Shown: piece after piece, positions 1 through 11,079 of the stretch | Layout: every line of letters begins with the position of its first letter | Numbering within the stretch: position 1 is the first letter of the stretch | Translations under genes and position numbers: made by a program | Assembly (NCBI RefSeq): GCF_019428685.1 | Contig: NZ_CP080095.1 | Location: 1,922,001 to 1,986,000, forward strand | Source: Paraburkholderia edwinii | GTDB taxonomy: Bacteria; Pseudomonadota; Gammaproteobacteria; Burkholderiales; Burkholderiaceae | DNA: 64,000 nucleotides | Reading direction: 5' to 3' | Notes under the pieces: generated by a model | Seen by the model: only the letters and a program-made list of their open reading frames with translations | What the model was told of the DNA's origin: nothing | Database searches by the model: none

Positions 1-164
1 CCCAACCGGAGCAGCTTGCGCCGTACAACCAGTCGACGCCGATCTATGTGGCGCCGTATATCAATCTGCCGACCAACGCGTCGAACGGCGGCAGACCGCC
101 GCACTCGGGCGGCCCGCAACCTCAACCGTCGCGTCCGACGCCGCAGCCGCGGATGCCTCAGTAA
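1..164 (+). CDS. C-terminal end of a proline-rich protein (partial)
   Basis: An open frame runs in from the left edge (codons in phase with position 3) and stops with TAA at 162-164. The last 53 residues are rich in Pro, Gln, Asn and Ser (ending in PQPRMPQ), the kind of composition seen in exported or cell-envelope tails. No domain can be recognised in what is visible, and the start lies outside the window. It converges on rlmJ, whose stop is about 80 bp away, with no clear terminator hairpin between them. Function unknown. Confidence 0.55.
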   Translation, partial: QPEQLAPYNQSTPIYVAPYINLPTNASNGGRPPHSGGPQPQPSRPTPQPRMPQ

Positions 165-245
165 CACGCGCGCACGCGCAACAACGGAAAAGGCCTTCGC
201 CGGATGGACGGGCGGCCGGTGACTTCGCCAATGTCCGACAGCCGT

Positions 246-1091
246 TTAGTCCAGCCTAAACTCGACCTTGAATTGTGCCGCCTTGTCTTGCCCTAATGCT
301 TCGACAAGCCACGGCATCGTTTCCTTCATGGCATTCGGCAGCGTGTACGGCGGGTTCACGATGAACATGCCGCTGCCGAACAGGCCGAAACCATCGGCCG
401 GCGGGCTGGAAACCGTCAGCGACACATGCAGCCAGTTCTTTTCCTGCAGGCGCTTGAGCTGATCCGCGAACCGCTGCGATTCGGGACGCGTCACCTGCGG
501 ATACCAGACTGCGAACGTGCCCGTCGCAAAGCGCTTCAGACCGTCTTCGACGCAATTGAGCGTGCGCGAGTAATCGCGTTTGTCCTCGTACGACGGGTCG
601 ATCAGCACGAGCCCGCGCCGTGGCGCCGGCGGCAGCAGCGGCTTGATGCCTTCGATTCCGTCGCCCGCGAACAGCATTGCCCGCTTGCCGGCATCGCGGA
701 AGTTGTGCCGGAGCACGTCGATTTCGGTGCTATGCAGTTCGAAAAGACGCATCCGGTCCTGAGCGCGCATCAGGCGCCACGCGAGATAGGGCGAGCCGGG
801 GTAGTAACGAAGCTCGCCGTCCGGATTGAGTGCCGACACTTCCTCGACATAGTCAGCGAGCACCGGCGGCAGGTCGGTGCGTTTCCACAACTTCTCAATG
901 CCGCTTGCGGACTCGGCCGACTTGGCCGCGTAGCCTTCTTTCAGCGCATATACGCCGGCGCCGGCATGCGTGTCGATGTACCAGTACGCCTTGTCTTTCT
1001 GGCCGAGATACTGGAGCAACTGCACGAGTACGGCGTGCTTCAGAACGTCGGCATGATTGCCGGCGTGGAAGGCGTGTCGATAGCTGAGCAT
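246..1091 (-). CDS. rlmJ: 23S rRNA (adenine(2030)-N(6))-methyltransferase RlmJ
   Basis: 281 residues beginning MLSYRHAFHAGNHADVLKH, the characteristic N terminus of the RlmJ (formerly YhiR/ComJ, DUF519) family. A SAM-binding loop reads DTHAGAG at about residues 40-46, and the motif IV of N6-adenine methyltransferases appears as DPSYE at 165-169 (usually DPPYE). The family methylates A2030 of 23S rRNA on the free RNA. Length matches E. coli RlmJ (280 aa). A longer frame reaches 1187, but the extra 32 residues look unlike the family, so the ATG at 1089-1091 was chosen. The S in place of the usual second P of motif IV is mildly unusual. Confidence 0.93.
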   Translation of the reverse strand: MLSYRHAFHAGNHADVLKHAVLVQLLQYLGQKDKAYWYIDTHAGAGVYALKEGYAAKSAESASGIEKLWKRTDLPPVLADYVEEVSALNPDGELRYYPGSPYLAWRLMRAQDRMRLFELHSTEIDVLRHNFRDAGKRAMLFAGDGIEGIKPLLPPAPRRGLVLIDPSYEDKRDYSRTLNCVEDGLKRFATGTFAVWYPQVTRPESQRFADQLKRLQEKNWLHVSLTVSSPPADGFGLFGSGMFIVNPPYTLPNAMKETMPWLVEALGQDKAAQFKVEFRLD

Positions 1092-1307
1092 GGTGGGATC
1101 GATCCGGGGCGGGTGTCCAAAACAGATAGGCACGTGCCGGCCGTTCCGACCGGTGACGCATGATTTACACGTTGACGGTTCGTGCAACGCGGGCGCGTAT
1201 TGTAGTACGCGACACCGGTAGTACGCGACGCTGGGCGGTGGTCCCCTCTATTCAGCTTCCACCGGCGGCGCGCAAGCGTTGCAGCGCGACGCCGCGTGTC
1301 GTTACGC

Positions 1308-2279
1308 TTACTGGTGCGCGTCGCCGACAATCGCCTCAATGCGCTCCATGATTTCCGGCGTCAACTTCGCGGCGACGTCCTGTGCCTTCATGTTTTCGCC
1401 GATCTGTTCGACGCGCGACGCGCCGGTAATCACGGTGCTTACGTTCGGGTTCTTCAGGATCCATGCGAGCGCCAGTTGCGCGAGCGAGCAGCCAAGTTCG
1501 TCCGCAACGTCGCCGAGCTTGCTGACGATATTGTTCTTGTTCGTGTCGGTCAACGCATTGCGCAGCCAGTCGAATCCCTGCAGTTCCGCGCGGCTGCCGG
1601 CCGGCACGCCGTTGCGATACTTGCCGGTCAGGAGGCCCGATGCAAGCGGACTCCATGTGGTCAAGCCAAGGCCGATGTCCTCGTAAAGCCGCTTGTACTC
1701 TTCCTCGACACGTTTGCGGCAAAACAGGTTGTATTGCGGCTGTTCCATGACCGGCTTGTGCAGATGGTGCCGCTCGGCAATTTCGTAGGCCGCGCGGATC
1801 TCATCGGCGCTCCATTCGGACGTGCCCCAGTACTGCGCCTTGCCGCGTGTGATGATGTCGCTCATCGCCCAGACCGTTTCCTCGATCGGCGTGTGCGGAT
1901 CGGGACGATGGCAGAACACGAGATCGACATAGTCGAGCTGCAGACGCGCAAGCGAGCCGTCGATCGCGTTCATCAGGTACTTCCGGTTCAACGTGTGATA
2001 CTGATTCGGCGCTTCATTGAGGCCCCAGAAGAACTTCGTGGAGACGACGTAGCTAACGCGCGGCCACGCGAGCTCCTTGAGTGCATGACCCATGATTTCT
2101 TCGGACTTGCCGCCTGCGTAGACTTCGGCGTTATCGAAGAAATTGATGCCGGCGTCGCGCGCCGCAGCGAGCGATTCGCGCGCGACGCGACGGTCCACCT
2201 GATTGCCGTACGTGACCCACGAGCCGATCGACAATTCGCTGACCTGCAGGCCCGAGCGGCCCAGACGACGATAGTTCAT
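1308..2279 (-). CDS. Aldo/keto reductase (YghZ / Kv-beta-like)
   Basis: 323 residues starting [17 protein letters not shown]. The AKR catalytic tetrad is visible: Asp49 and Tyr54 in [11 protein letters not shown], Lys82 in VVSTKFFWG, His124 in LVFCHRPDP. The overall pattern ([11 protein letters not shown] near the N terminus, MEQPQYNLF in the middle, [12 protein letters not shown] towards the C-terminal third) matches the AKR14/YghZ and potassium-channel beta-subunit-like group, NADPH-dependent reductases of aldehydes such as methylglyoxal. The ATG at 2277-2279 is preceded by an AAGGGGAAAGG Shine-Dalgarno; an in-frame start 33 nt upstream lacks one. It stands alone, divergent from bdhA. Physiological substrate is not readable from sequence. 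Confidence 0.9.
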   Translation of the reverse strand: MNYRRLGRSGLQVSELSIGSWVTYGNQVDRRVARESLAAARDAGINFFDNAEVYAGGKSEEIMGHALKELAWPRVSYVVSTKFFWGLNEAPNQYHTLNRKYLMNAIDGSLARLQLDYVDLVFCHRPDPHTPIEETVWAMSDIITRGKAQYWGTSEWSADEIRAAYEIAERHHLHKPVMEQPQYNLFCRKRVEEEYKRLYEDIGLGLTTWSPLASGLLTGKYRNGVPAGSRAELQGFDWLRNALTDTNKNNIVSKLGDVADELGCSLAQLALAWILKNPNVSTVITGASRVEQIGENMKAQDVAAKLTPEIMERIEAIVGDAHQ

Positions 2280-2506
2280 GCCTTTCCCCTTGTTTATCCG
2301 ACTGTTGTTCAAGCACTGCTTGAAAGCCGCCTAGCTTAATCCGATTCTGCGCAGCACGTGACGCGTGCTTTGCGCGTTCAGCTTCATGCACAATAGCAGC
2401 GCTGGCTGCAGTGCACCATTCAGCCGAAAGGCATATGCCGTTCGGCTAGGTTCACGGCGCGCGCGCGTCATGGTTTCATTGTTCACCTACTGCATGGAGG
2501 TTCTGG

Positions 2507-3304
2507 ATGTCGTCACTGAATACGAGTCTCACGGGCAAGGTCGCGGTCGTCACGGGCGCGGCGAGCGGCATCGGCAAACAGATCGCGTTGACGCTGTCGC
2601 AAGCGGGCGCGGCCGTCGCCATCGCCGACCTGAACCAGGACGGCGCGAATGCGGTTGCCGATGAAATCCGGAAGGCGGGCGGCAAGGCAATCGGCGTTGC
2701 GATGGACGTGACAAGCGAAGACGCCGTCAATCAGGGCATCGACAAGGTCGCCGCCGAACTGGGCTCGGTCGATATCCTTGTTTCAAATGCCGGCATCCAG
2801 ATCGTTAACCCGATCGAGAACTACGCGTTTTCCGACTGGAAGAAGATGCAGGCGATTCACGTCGATGGTGCGTTCCTCACCACGAAGGCAGCGCTCAAGC
2901 ATATGTACAAGGACGATCGCGGCGGCGTCGTGATCTACATGGGCTCGGTGCATTCGCATGAGGCGTCGCCGCTCAAGTCCGCGTATGTGGCCGCCAAGCA
3001 TGCGCTGCTCGGTCTCTCGCGCGTGCTTGCCAAGGAAGGCGCAAAGCATAACGTGCGTTCGCACGTCGTCTGTCCGGGCTTCGTGCGCACGCCGCTCGTC
3101 GACAAGCAGATTCCCGAGCAGGCGAAGGAACTCGGCATCAGCGAGGAAGAAGTCGTCAAGCGCGTGATGCTGGGCGGCACGGTGGATGGCGTGTTTACCA
3201 CCGTCGAAGATGTCGCGCAGACCGTGCTGTTCCTGTCGGCGTTCCCGACCGCGGCATTGACCGGTCAGTCGTTTATCGTGAGCCACGGCTGGTACATGCA
3301 ATAA
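2507..3304 (+). CDS. bdhA: 3-hydroxybutyrate dehydrogenase (SDR family)
   Basis: 265 residues, classical short-chain dehydrogenase: the cofactor motif TGAASGIG at 16-23, NAGI at 94-97, Ser147, Tyr160 and Lys164 (YVAAK). Segments such as [20 protein letters not shown] and the ending SGHGWYMQ-like SHGWYMQ are typical of D-3-hydroxybutyrate dehydrogenases, which oxidise 3-hydroxybutyrate to acetoacetate with NAD+ during poly-3-hydroxybutyrate turnover. Shine-Dalgarno TGGAGG lies just upstream of the ATG. The patatin gene begins 15 bp after the stop, so they are very likely cotranscribed, which fits a lipid/PHB mobilisation role. Confidence 0.88.
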   Translation: MSSLNTSLTGKVAVVTGAASGIGKQIALTLSQAGAAVAIADLNQDGANAVADEIRKAGGKAIGVAMDVTSEDAVNQGIDKVAAELGSVDILVSNAGIQIVNPIENYAFSDWKKMQAIHVDGAFLTTKAALKHMYKDDRGGVVIYMGSVHSHEASPLKSAYVAAKHALLGLSRVLAKEGAKHNVRSHVVCPGFVRTPLVDKQIPEQAKELGISEEEVVKRVMLGGTVDGVFTTVEDVAQTVLFLSAFPTAALTGQSFIVSHGWYMQ

Positions 3305-3319
3305 CCATGGAGAGCGCGA

Positions 3320-4699
3320 ATGGCACAACGCAACGTCAAAGAGGCCCGCGCGCACGCGGCCGGCGAGGGTAGCGGCGAGCGGGTTGGTGCGAACGTTGGT
3401 GCTGCGGTCAGCGCCGCTGCCGCGGATACTGCTGGCAGCGCGACTGCCAGCGCGACTGCCAGCGCGACTGCCAGCGCGGCTGACAACGCAGCTGCCAGCG
3501 CCTCTGCACGCGCGGCAGCCAGCGCAGTGGCCAGTGCACGCGCGAGCGGCCGCATCGAATTGCCGCAGTACGAGACGATCGCGCTGATGCTGCAAGGCGG
3601 CGGCGCGCTCGGCGCGTATCAGGCCGGTGTGTACCAGGGGCTCCACGAAGCGGGCATTGTGCCGAACTGGCTTGCCGGCATTTCGATCGGCGCATTGAAT
3701 ACGGCGATCATCGCCGGCAATGCGCCCGAGCATCGCGTCGAGCGGCTGCTCGAATTCTGGGAAACGATCTGCCAGCCAGCGTTCGGGCCGCCGTTGCCGC
3801 CATTCGTCGAACATGCTTTCTTCAACTCCACCGAGGCCGTTCGCAAGGCGTTCACCGCGATGCAGGCCGTCGGTGCGATTGTCGACGGGCAGAAGGGCTT
3901 TTTCGTGCCGCGCTTTCCGCCGCCGCTGCCGACCGTATCCGGCCCGCCGCAAGTCGCGAGCTTCTATGACACCACGCCGTTGAAGGCGACGCTCGAACGG
4001 CTCTGCGATTTCGATCGCATCAATTCCGGCGAAATGCGCGTATCGGTCGGGGCCGTCAACGTCGCCACCGGCAACTTCGCTTACTTCGACAACACGCACC
4101 CGAACACCGTGCTGAAGCCGGAGCACTTCATGGCGTCGGGCGCGTTGCCGCCGGGCTTCGGCGCAGTCGAAATCGACGGCCAGTACTACTGGGATGGCGG
4201 ACTGATGTCGAACACGCCGCTCTATCAGGTCGCGCAAACGACGCCGCGCCGCGATACGCTCGCCTTCCAGGTCGATTTATGGAGTGCGGTCGGTCCGGTG
4301 CCGGACAACATCACCGACGTGCAGGGGCGGGTGAAGGACATCCAGTATTCGAGCCGCACGCGTTACGTCACAGACACGATGCAGCGGACGCAGCGCTTCA
4401 GGCACGTGTTGCGCGAATTGCTCGAGCGCGTCGCGCCCGAGCATCGCGACGACCCGTGGTGCAAGCTCGCCGACGAGCTATCGTGCTCGAAGCGCTACAA
4501 CGTGATCCATCTGATCTACCGGAACAAGGAGTACGAAGGGCACTACAAGGACTATCAGTTCGGCTTGTCGACGATGCGCGAACATTGGCAAAGCGGTCTC
4601 GAAGATATTCAGGCGTCGCTTGCGCAGCCGGGTTGGCTCGATATGCCGGACAACGACTCTGGCTTTGTCACGCACGATATTCATCGCGACGCGCGCTGA
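3320..4699 (+). CDS. Patatin-like phospholipase with DUF3734 tail
   Basis: 459 residues. The patatin core starts at about residue 84: oxyanion loop GGGALGAY (93-100), nucleophile elbow GISIG with Ser122, and the catalytic Asp in DGG (292-294), giving the Ser-Asp dyad of patatin lipases. The C-terminal region after residue about 300 fits DUF3734, which often follows bacterial patatins. The first 78 residues are a low-complexity Ala/Ser/Thr stretch encoded by 12-bp repeats and probably disordered; no signal peptide is seen. It sits immediately behind bdhA, suggesting joint use in storage lipid or PHB metabolism. Substrate unknown. Confidence 0.88.
   Translation: MAQRNVKEARAHAAGEGSGERVGANVGAAVSAAAADTAGSATASATASATASAADNAAASASARAAASAVASARASGRIELPQYETIALMLQGGGALGAYQAGVYQGLHEAGIVPNWLAGISIGALNTAIIAGNAPEHRVERLLEFWETICQPAFGPPLPPFVEHAFFNSTEAVRKAFTAMQAVGAIVDGQKGFFVPRFPPPLPTVSGPPQVASFYDTTPLKATLERLCDFDRINSGEMRVSVGAVNVATGNFAYFDNTHPNTVLKPEHFMASGALPPGFGAVEIDGQYYWDGGLMSNTPLYQVAQTTPRRDTLAFQVDLWSAVGPVPDNITDVQGRVKDIQYSSRTRYVTDTMQRTQRFRHVLRELLERVAPEHRDDPWCKLADELSCSKRYNVIHLIYRNKEYEGHYKDYQFGLSTMREHWQSGLEDIQASLAQPGWLDMPDNDSGFVTHDIHRDAR
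3432..3480 (+). repeat. 12-bp coding tandem repeat in the patatin gene
   Basis: Four near-identical copies of a 12-bp unit (GCGACTGCCAGC and variants) encode repeated Ala-Thr-Ala-Ser in the N-terminal tail of the patatin. As a multiple of three, copy-number change would preserve the frame. Confidence 0.75.
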
Positions 4700-4730
4700 T
4701 ACCGGCTGGGCGCGCGCGCAGAGCAAAGAA

Positions 4731-4760
4731 AAAGCGGCACTGCTTCCGCAGTGCCGCTTT
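4731..4760. terminator. Bidirectional intrinsic terminator
   Basis: Perfect 13-bp stem (AAAGCGGCACTGC at 4731-4743 pairing with 4748-4760) with a TTCC loop, A-rich before and T-containing after. It lies between the convergent patatin and aminotransferase genes, so it can serve both. Confidence 0.85.
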
Positions 4761-4831
4761 CGCTCTTACACCCTGTATCGACCGACCGGAGCGGCATCGC
4801 TCATCACGCCCAGCCGGCAAACCTCGCCGCG

Positions 4832-6031
4832 TTACTTCAACACTTGCACGATCGCATTTGCGACCACATCGAGGTTGCGCGTGTTGAGCGCCGCGACGCA
4901 AATACGTCCGGTGCTGACCGCGTAGATGCCGAACTCTTCGCGCAGACGATCGACCTGTGCCGCCGTCAGCCCCGAGTACGAGAACATGCCGCGTTGCACG
5001 TTCACGAAGCTGAAATCGCGATTGACGCCGGCGGCCTGCAGACGCTCGACAAGGCCATTACGCATCGCGCGGATTCGATCGCGCATTTCGCCGAGTTCCG
5101 CTTCCCACGTCGCACGCAGTTCCGGCGAACTGAGCACGGCCGCGACGACCGAGCCGCCATGCGTCGGCGGGTTCGAATAGTTCGTGCGGATCACGCGCTT
5201 CAGCTGCGACAGCACGCGCGAGCCTTCTTCCTTGCTGTTCGTGATGATCGACAGTGCACCGACGCGCTCGCCGTACAGCGAGAACGACTTCGAGAACGAC
5301 GACGACACGAACACGTTCAGTTCCGACTGCGCGAAGAGGCGCACGGCGGCCGCGTCCGACTCGATGCTGTCGCCGAAGCCCTGATACGCGATATCGAGGA
5401 ACGGCACGAGCTGGCGTGCCTTCACGACTTCGACGATCTGGCGCCACTGGTCGGCCGTCAGATCAACGCCGGTCGGGTTGTGGCAGCACGCATGCAACAC
5501 GACGACCGTGCCTGCCGCGTAACCGTTCAGCGCCGCCAGCATGCCTTCGAAATTGACGCCGTTCGTCTTCGCGTCGTAGTACGGGTACGAGATCACCTCG
5601 AAGCCCGCGTTCTCGAACAGCGCGCGGTGGTTTTCCCAGCTCGGGTCGCTGATCGCCACCTTGGACGACGGGTTCAGACGCTTGAGGAAGTCCGCGCCGA
5701 TTTTCAGCGCGCCCGTGCCGCCGAGCGCTTGCGCGGTAATGACGCGGCCGGCCGCGACGAGCGGCGAATCCTTGCCGAGCAGCAGTTGCTGGACCGCTGC
5801 GTCATAAGCGGCGATGCCTTCGATCGGCAGGTAGCCGCGCGGCAGTGCCGCCTCGATGCGTGCCTTTTCCGCGTCGCGCACTGCACGCAGCAGCGGAATC
5901 TTGCCTTCCTCATTCGTGTACACGCCCACGCCGAGATTGACCTTGGTCGGACGCGGGTCGGCGTTGAAGGCTTCGTTCAGGCCCAGGATCGGGTCGCGGG
6001 GGGCAAGTTCGACAGCGGAAAAGAGAGACAT
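4832..6031 (-). CDS. tyrB: Aromatic-amino-acid / aspartate aminotransferase (class I PLP)
   Basis: 399 residues starting MSLFSAVELAPRDPILGLNE, the standard N terminus of the AspC/TyrB group. The PLP-binding lysine is K248 in SSSFSKSFSLYGERVG, and the substrate/cofactor motif NPTG is at 185-188. Length matches E. coli TyrB and AspC (about 397 aa). These enzymes transfer amino groups between aromatic amino acids or aspartate and 2-oxoglutarate. The frame extends upstream to 6265, but the family start is at the ATG at 6029-6031. The choice of tyrB over aspC is by general resemblance to Burkholderia annotation, and substrate range cannot be proved here. Confidence 0.88.
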   Translation of the reverse strand: MSLFSAVELAPRDPILGLNEAFNADPRPTKVNLGVGVYTNEEGKIPLLRAVRDAEKARIEAALPRGYLPIEGIAAYDAAVQQLLLGKDSPLVAAGRVITAQALGGTGALKIGADFLKRLNPSSKVAISDPSWENHRALFENAGFEVISYPYYDAKTNGVNFEGMLAALNGYAAGTVVVLHACCHNPTGVDLTADQWRQIVEVVKARQLVPFLDIAYQGFGDSIESDAAAVRLFAQSELNVFVSSSFSKSFSLYGERVGALSIITNSKEEGSRVLSQLKRVIRTNYSNPPTHGGSVVAAVLSSPELRATWEAELGEMRDRIRAMRNGLVERLQAAGVNRDFSFVNVQRGMFSYSGLTAAQVDRLREEFGIYAVSTGRICVAALNTRNLDVVANAIVQVLK

Positions 6032-6583
6032 GATGGTTCGGCAGTAGTGAAAAGGAAGACGGCGACGGGACAGCTTCTTGATCGGCTTAAGCGCGGCTTG
6101 CAGGCGCCCGGCTAGCCGCCACGAAAGCATCACCGGGCGGCTCGCAGCGACGCGCAACGTGCCATTGTAGCGAATCCTCGGGCGATTTTCGGCGCGAATC
6201 TGTTGGAATGCGGCACGTTGACCACATATGCAAGCTGGCGCGGGTTGCCGCAGCGTGGACCGCAATCAGCCGCGCGGCGGTCGTAATCGCCGCGGCGCAG
6301 AAGGCGTTTGAGCGGTTGTTTCAAGCGGTTTTGGGTGCCGGATCGCTGCCCGGCGGTGCGCCCCGACGTCAAGCCCGCAAACAGGCCAGCATCAATCCCG
6401 CAAACGCCGCGCCAACGCCCTCACGCGCCGAAAGTCCCGCGCCTGAACGTTCGCACCTCGAAAACGAACCGCCCGGCCCGACAGCCGTATCGAGGTCCGC
6501 GCTCAAACCGCGTTCCAACTCACAGCCCGCCGCTTCGCAAATCGCTAGAATAGTCGTTTGCTTTCGGCCCAGGATGCCGCCTC
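6032..6583. other. Intergenic region between divergent tyrB and uvrB
   Basis: 552 bp without a credible gene; the open frames here are GC-rich shadows with no family-like sequence or Shine-Dalgarno. It must hold the divergent promoters of tyrB and uvrB. I looked for a betaproteobacterial LexA-type CTGT-N8-ACAG site upstream of uvrB and did not see one. Confidence 0.4.
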
Positions 6584-8677
<2,094 letters not shown>

Positions 8678-9046
8678 CGAAATGAAATGTTGAATGGTTA
8701 CGCTGCGTGCGGCATCGCGCCGCATGTGGTGCGACCCCCTTGGCTTCACGCGTTATTTCACTGCGGCAAGACGACTACAAGCTCCCCGTAAACCCCTGTC
8801 GCAACTAGGTTTCCAGCGCATTTGCATTTGTCCCGGAAACAGAACAGTGATAAACTCGCGGCAAGTATTGAGAATGGTTCGCATTACCGTTATTTACTGG
8901 TTTCGCAATCGCAGAAATCCCCGGTGAGCATGTCGCGGTTAGCACGTAGTCGGCAGTCGCAGTCAGCAGGAACAGGAAGCCTCGGAGTGAGTCGTCGCAG
9001 CGGGTCGTGACGGTCCGCTTCGATTTACAAAAACAAAGGAGTTTCA
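8678..9046. other. ftr operon leader / promoter region
   Basis: 369 bp between uvrB and ftrA. The main recognisable element is a Fur-box-like site at 8869-8887. No terminator for uvrB and no gene is seen. Confidence 0.5.
8869..8887 (+). promoter_or_regulatory. Fur-box-like site upstream of ftrABCD
   Basis: TGAGAATGGTTCGCATTAC contains the core AATG-N5-CATT (8873-8885), the dyad expected at the centre of Fur boxes. Its core differs from those at hemP and bfd by only two or three bases. It lies about 160 bp before the ftrA start, in front of an iron-uptake operon, as expected for iron-repressed transcription. Confidence 0.55.
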
Positions 9047-9595
9047 ATGCGCGTTTCGTCAATTTTGTGCGGCGGTATGTTCGCCGTCGCCGCGGCTGTC
9101 GCTTTGCCGGCTGCGGCTGCCGAGTACCCGATCGGCAAACAGCAGATCCAGGGCGGCATGGAGATCGGCGCCGTCTATCTGCAGCCGATCACGATGGATC
9201 CTGAAGGGATGATGCGCAAGGCGTCGGATTCGGACGTTCACCTCGAAGCCGACATCCATGCGGTCAAGAACAATCCGACCGGTTTTGCGGAAGGCGACTG
9301 GATGCCGTACCTGCAGGTGCATTACGAACTGACGAAGAACGGTTCGAGCTGGTCGCAGAAGGGCGATCTGATGGCTATGGTCGCGAACGACGGCCCGCAC
9401 TACGGCGACAACGTGAAACTGTCGGGGCCCGGCAAGTATCACCTGAAGCTGATCGTCGAGCCGCCGATGCAGATGGGCCATATGGCGTTCGGCCGTCACG
9501 TCGACAAGGAAACCGGCGTGGGCCCGTGGTTCAAGCCGTTCACGCTCGACTACGACTTCACGTTCGCCGGCATCGGCAAGAAGGGCGGGTATTGA
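9047..9595 (+). CDS. ftrA: Periplasmic iron-binding protein, P19/Tp34 family (FtrA)
   Basis: 182 residues with a cleavable signal peptide (about 1-24, ending PAAAAE). The mature protein begins EYPIGKQQIQGGMEIGAVYLQPI and includes the Met/His-rich segment PPMQMGHMAFGRH, matching P19 family proteins (Campylobacter P19, Bordetella FtrA) that bind Cu and Fe in the periplasm and feed ferrous iron to an FTR1-type permease. The ATG is preceded by AAAGGAG. It is the first gene of a five-gene run in the order P19, cupredoxin, permease, polyferredoxin, GlcG-like, the first four as described for FtrABCD of Bordetella. Confidence 0.92.
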   Translation: MRVSSILCGGMFAVAAAVALPAAAAEYPIGKQQIQGGMEIGAVYLQPITMDPEGMMRKASDSDVHLEADIHAVKNNPTGFAEGDWMPYLQVHYELTKNGSSWSQKGDLMAMVANDGPHYGDNVKLSGPGKYHLKLIVEPPMQMGHMAFGRHVDKETGVGPWFKPFTLDYDFTFAGIGKKGGY

Positions 9596-9621
9596 GCGCA
9601 GCGGGTCGCGTGATCGGACTG

Positions 9622-9665
9622 CAACGCGCGGACTGCAACGCGCGGACTGCATGCGCGGACAGCAA
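9622..9665 (+). repeat. Short direct repeats between ftrA and ftrB
   Basis: A GCGCGGACTGCAAC-type unit occurs about three to four times in imperfect tandem in the ftrA-ftrB spacer. No function is evident. Confidence 0.45.
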
Positions 9666-9716
9666 CGCGTGGCGCGCGGCGCCGCGCGTTCTTAAGCAAA
9701 GCTTCAGGGATGGTGC

Positions 9717-10070
9717 ATGAGACTTAACAACAGGATGGTGCGTGCGGTAATCGCGGCGGTGTCGCTGGTGGGTTCGGCCGCGGTCGTCGATGTTGCGCAT
9801 GCAGCCGATCTGCCGACGTTCCAGCTCGAAATGAACGACGGCAAGCTGAACCCGGCGCGCATCGAAGTGCCGTCCGGTCAGCGCATCAAGATCGAGGTGC
9901 ATAACGTCGGCAAGGGCGCGGCCGAGTTCGAGAGTGTCGAACTGCGCAAGGAAAAAGTGCTGGCGCCTGGGGCGTCGTCGTTCGTCGTGATCGCGCCGCT
10001 GTCGCCGGGCGAGTACAAGTTCTTCGACGATTTCCATCAGCAGGCGCAAGGCGTGATCGTCGCGAAGTGA
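9717..10070 (+). CDS. ftrB: Cupredoxin-like periplasmic protein (FtrB)
   Basis: 117 residues with a signal peptide (about 1-28, cleavage after AHA). The mature part has the cupredoxin-like layout seen in EfeO-type N-terminal domains and FtrB: PTFQLEMNDGKLNPARIEVPSGQRIKIEVHN-type strands, then FESVELRKEKVLAPG and GEYKFFDDFHQ. In the FtrABCD system this protein is proposed to oxidise or carry iron between FtrA and the permease. Start ATG 9717 is preceded by CAGGGA. Signal peptide, size and position between ftrA and ftrC support the call. Confidence 0.87.
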   Translation: MRLNNRMVRAVIAAVSLVGSAAVVDVAHAADLPTFQLEMNDGKLNPARIEVPSGQRIKIEVHNVGKGAAEFESVELRKEKVLAPGASSFVVIAPLSPGEYKFFDDFHQQAQGVIVAK

Positions 10071-10233
10071 CGCAAACAGCACAGCAGCATAGGCGGCATA
10101 AGCAGCAGTCCACGTAGCGTAAGTAGCAGCAGACATTGCGGGACCGGGTTCACGGCAGTCGTTGATGTTCACGGTCGCACAGGCAAGGATCGGGAGCGCG
10201 CGGGCGCTCCTTGCAATGCGGTTGGAGGGTTTG

Positions 10234-11079
10234 ATGGGTCAGGTGATGTTCGTGGTGTGGCGTGAGAGTGTCGAGGCGCTGCTGGTCGTCGGCATCCTGT
10301 ACGCGTGGCTGAAGAACGGCGACGAGAATGCGCGGCGCGGCTTGCCCTTTTTGTGGGCGGGCGTGGGTCTCGGCGTGCTCGCGGCGATCGCGCTGGGCGC
10401 CGCACTGGTCGGCTTCACCGAAGTCCTTTCGGGCGACGCGCAGGACTATTTCCAGACCGCGATCGTGCTGATCGCCTGTGTGCTGATCGTGCAGATGGTG
10501 CTATGGATGAAGAAGCACGGCCGCACGCTCAAACGCGACATGGAACAGTCGCTGCAGAAGAGCACGCAGGACGCGAACTGGTGGGGCATCACGCTGCTCG
10601 TTACGCTCGCGATCGCACGCGAGGGCAGCGAAACGGTGATCTTCCTCTACGGCGTCGGCTTCGGCCAGTCCGGGCATGTGCCGGTGGGCCAGGTGCTGGC
10701 CGCGGTGATCGGCCTCGCGCTCGCCTTCGTCACGTTCTATGTGCTGCAACTGGGCGGCAAGGTGTTTTCGTGGCGCCTGTTCTTCCGCGTGACCGAGATC
10801 ATGCTGCTGTTCCTCGGTGCGGGCCTCTTCGAAACCGGCGTCGACAAACTGATCGACAAGGAATTCCTGCCGACTATCGTCGACCAGGTGTGGAACTCGT
10901 CGTGGCTGCTCGATGATTCGAGTACCGTCGGCTCGCTCGTCGCGACGCTGACCGGCTATCGCGCGCATCCGGCGCTGATGAACCTGATTGCGTATGCGGC
11001 CTACTGGGCGGTCGTCTATCTGCTGATGCGCCGTGCGCAGCGTCCGCTGCCGCAGCGTCAGGCGGGGCGCGCCGCATGA
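10234..11079 (+). CDS. ftrC: FTR1-family iron permease (FtrC)
   Basis: 281 residues, about seven membrane segments. Two REXXE iron-binding motifs typical of Ftr1 permeases are present: RESVE at 10-14 and REGSE at 129-133. The start MGQVMFVVWRESVEALL at 10234 has GGAGGG eight bases upstream; longer in-frame starts (to 10162, TTG) add a non-family leader. Ftr1 permeases move iron across the inner membrane coupled to oxidation. The stop overlaps the next gene by 4 bp (ATGA), indicating translational coupling with ftrD. Confidence 0.93.
   Translation: MGQVMFVVWRESVEALLVVGILYAWLKNGDENARRGLPFLWAGVGLGVLAAIALGAALVGFTEVLSGDAQDYFQTAIVLIACVLIVQMVLWMKKHGRTLKRDMEQSLQKSTQDANWWGITLLVTLAIAREGSETVIFLYGVGFGQSGHVPVGQVLAAVIGLALAFVTFYVLQLGGKVFSWRLFFRVTEIMLLFLGAGLFETGVDKLIDKEFLPTIVDQVWNSSWLLDDSSTVGSLVATLTGYRAHPALMNLIAYAAYWAVVYLLMRRAQRPLPQRQAGRAA

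Noticed and set aside
2783..4237. A 484-codon minus-strand open frame across bdhA and the patatin gene
   Set aside because: Crosses two well-supported genes and has no family-like sequence.
4751..6115. A 454-codon plus-strand open frame opposite tyrB
   Set aside because: His/Arg-rich shadow; tyrB on the minus strand is certain.
6500..6583. A LexA box before uvrB
   Set aside because: No CTGT-N8-ACAG pattern seen.
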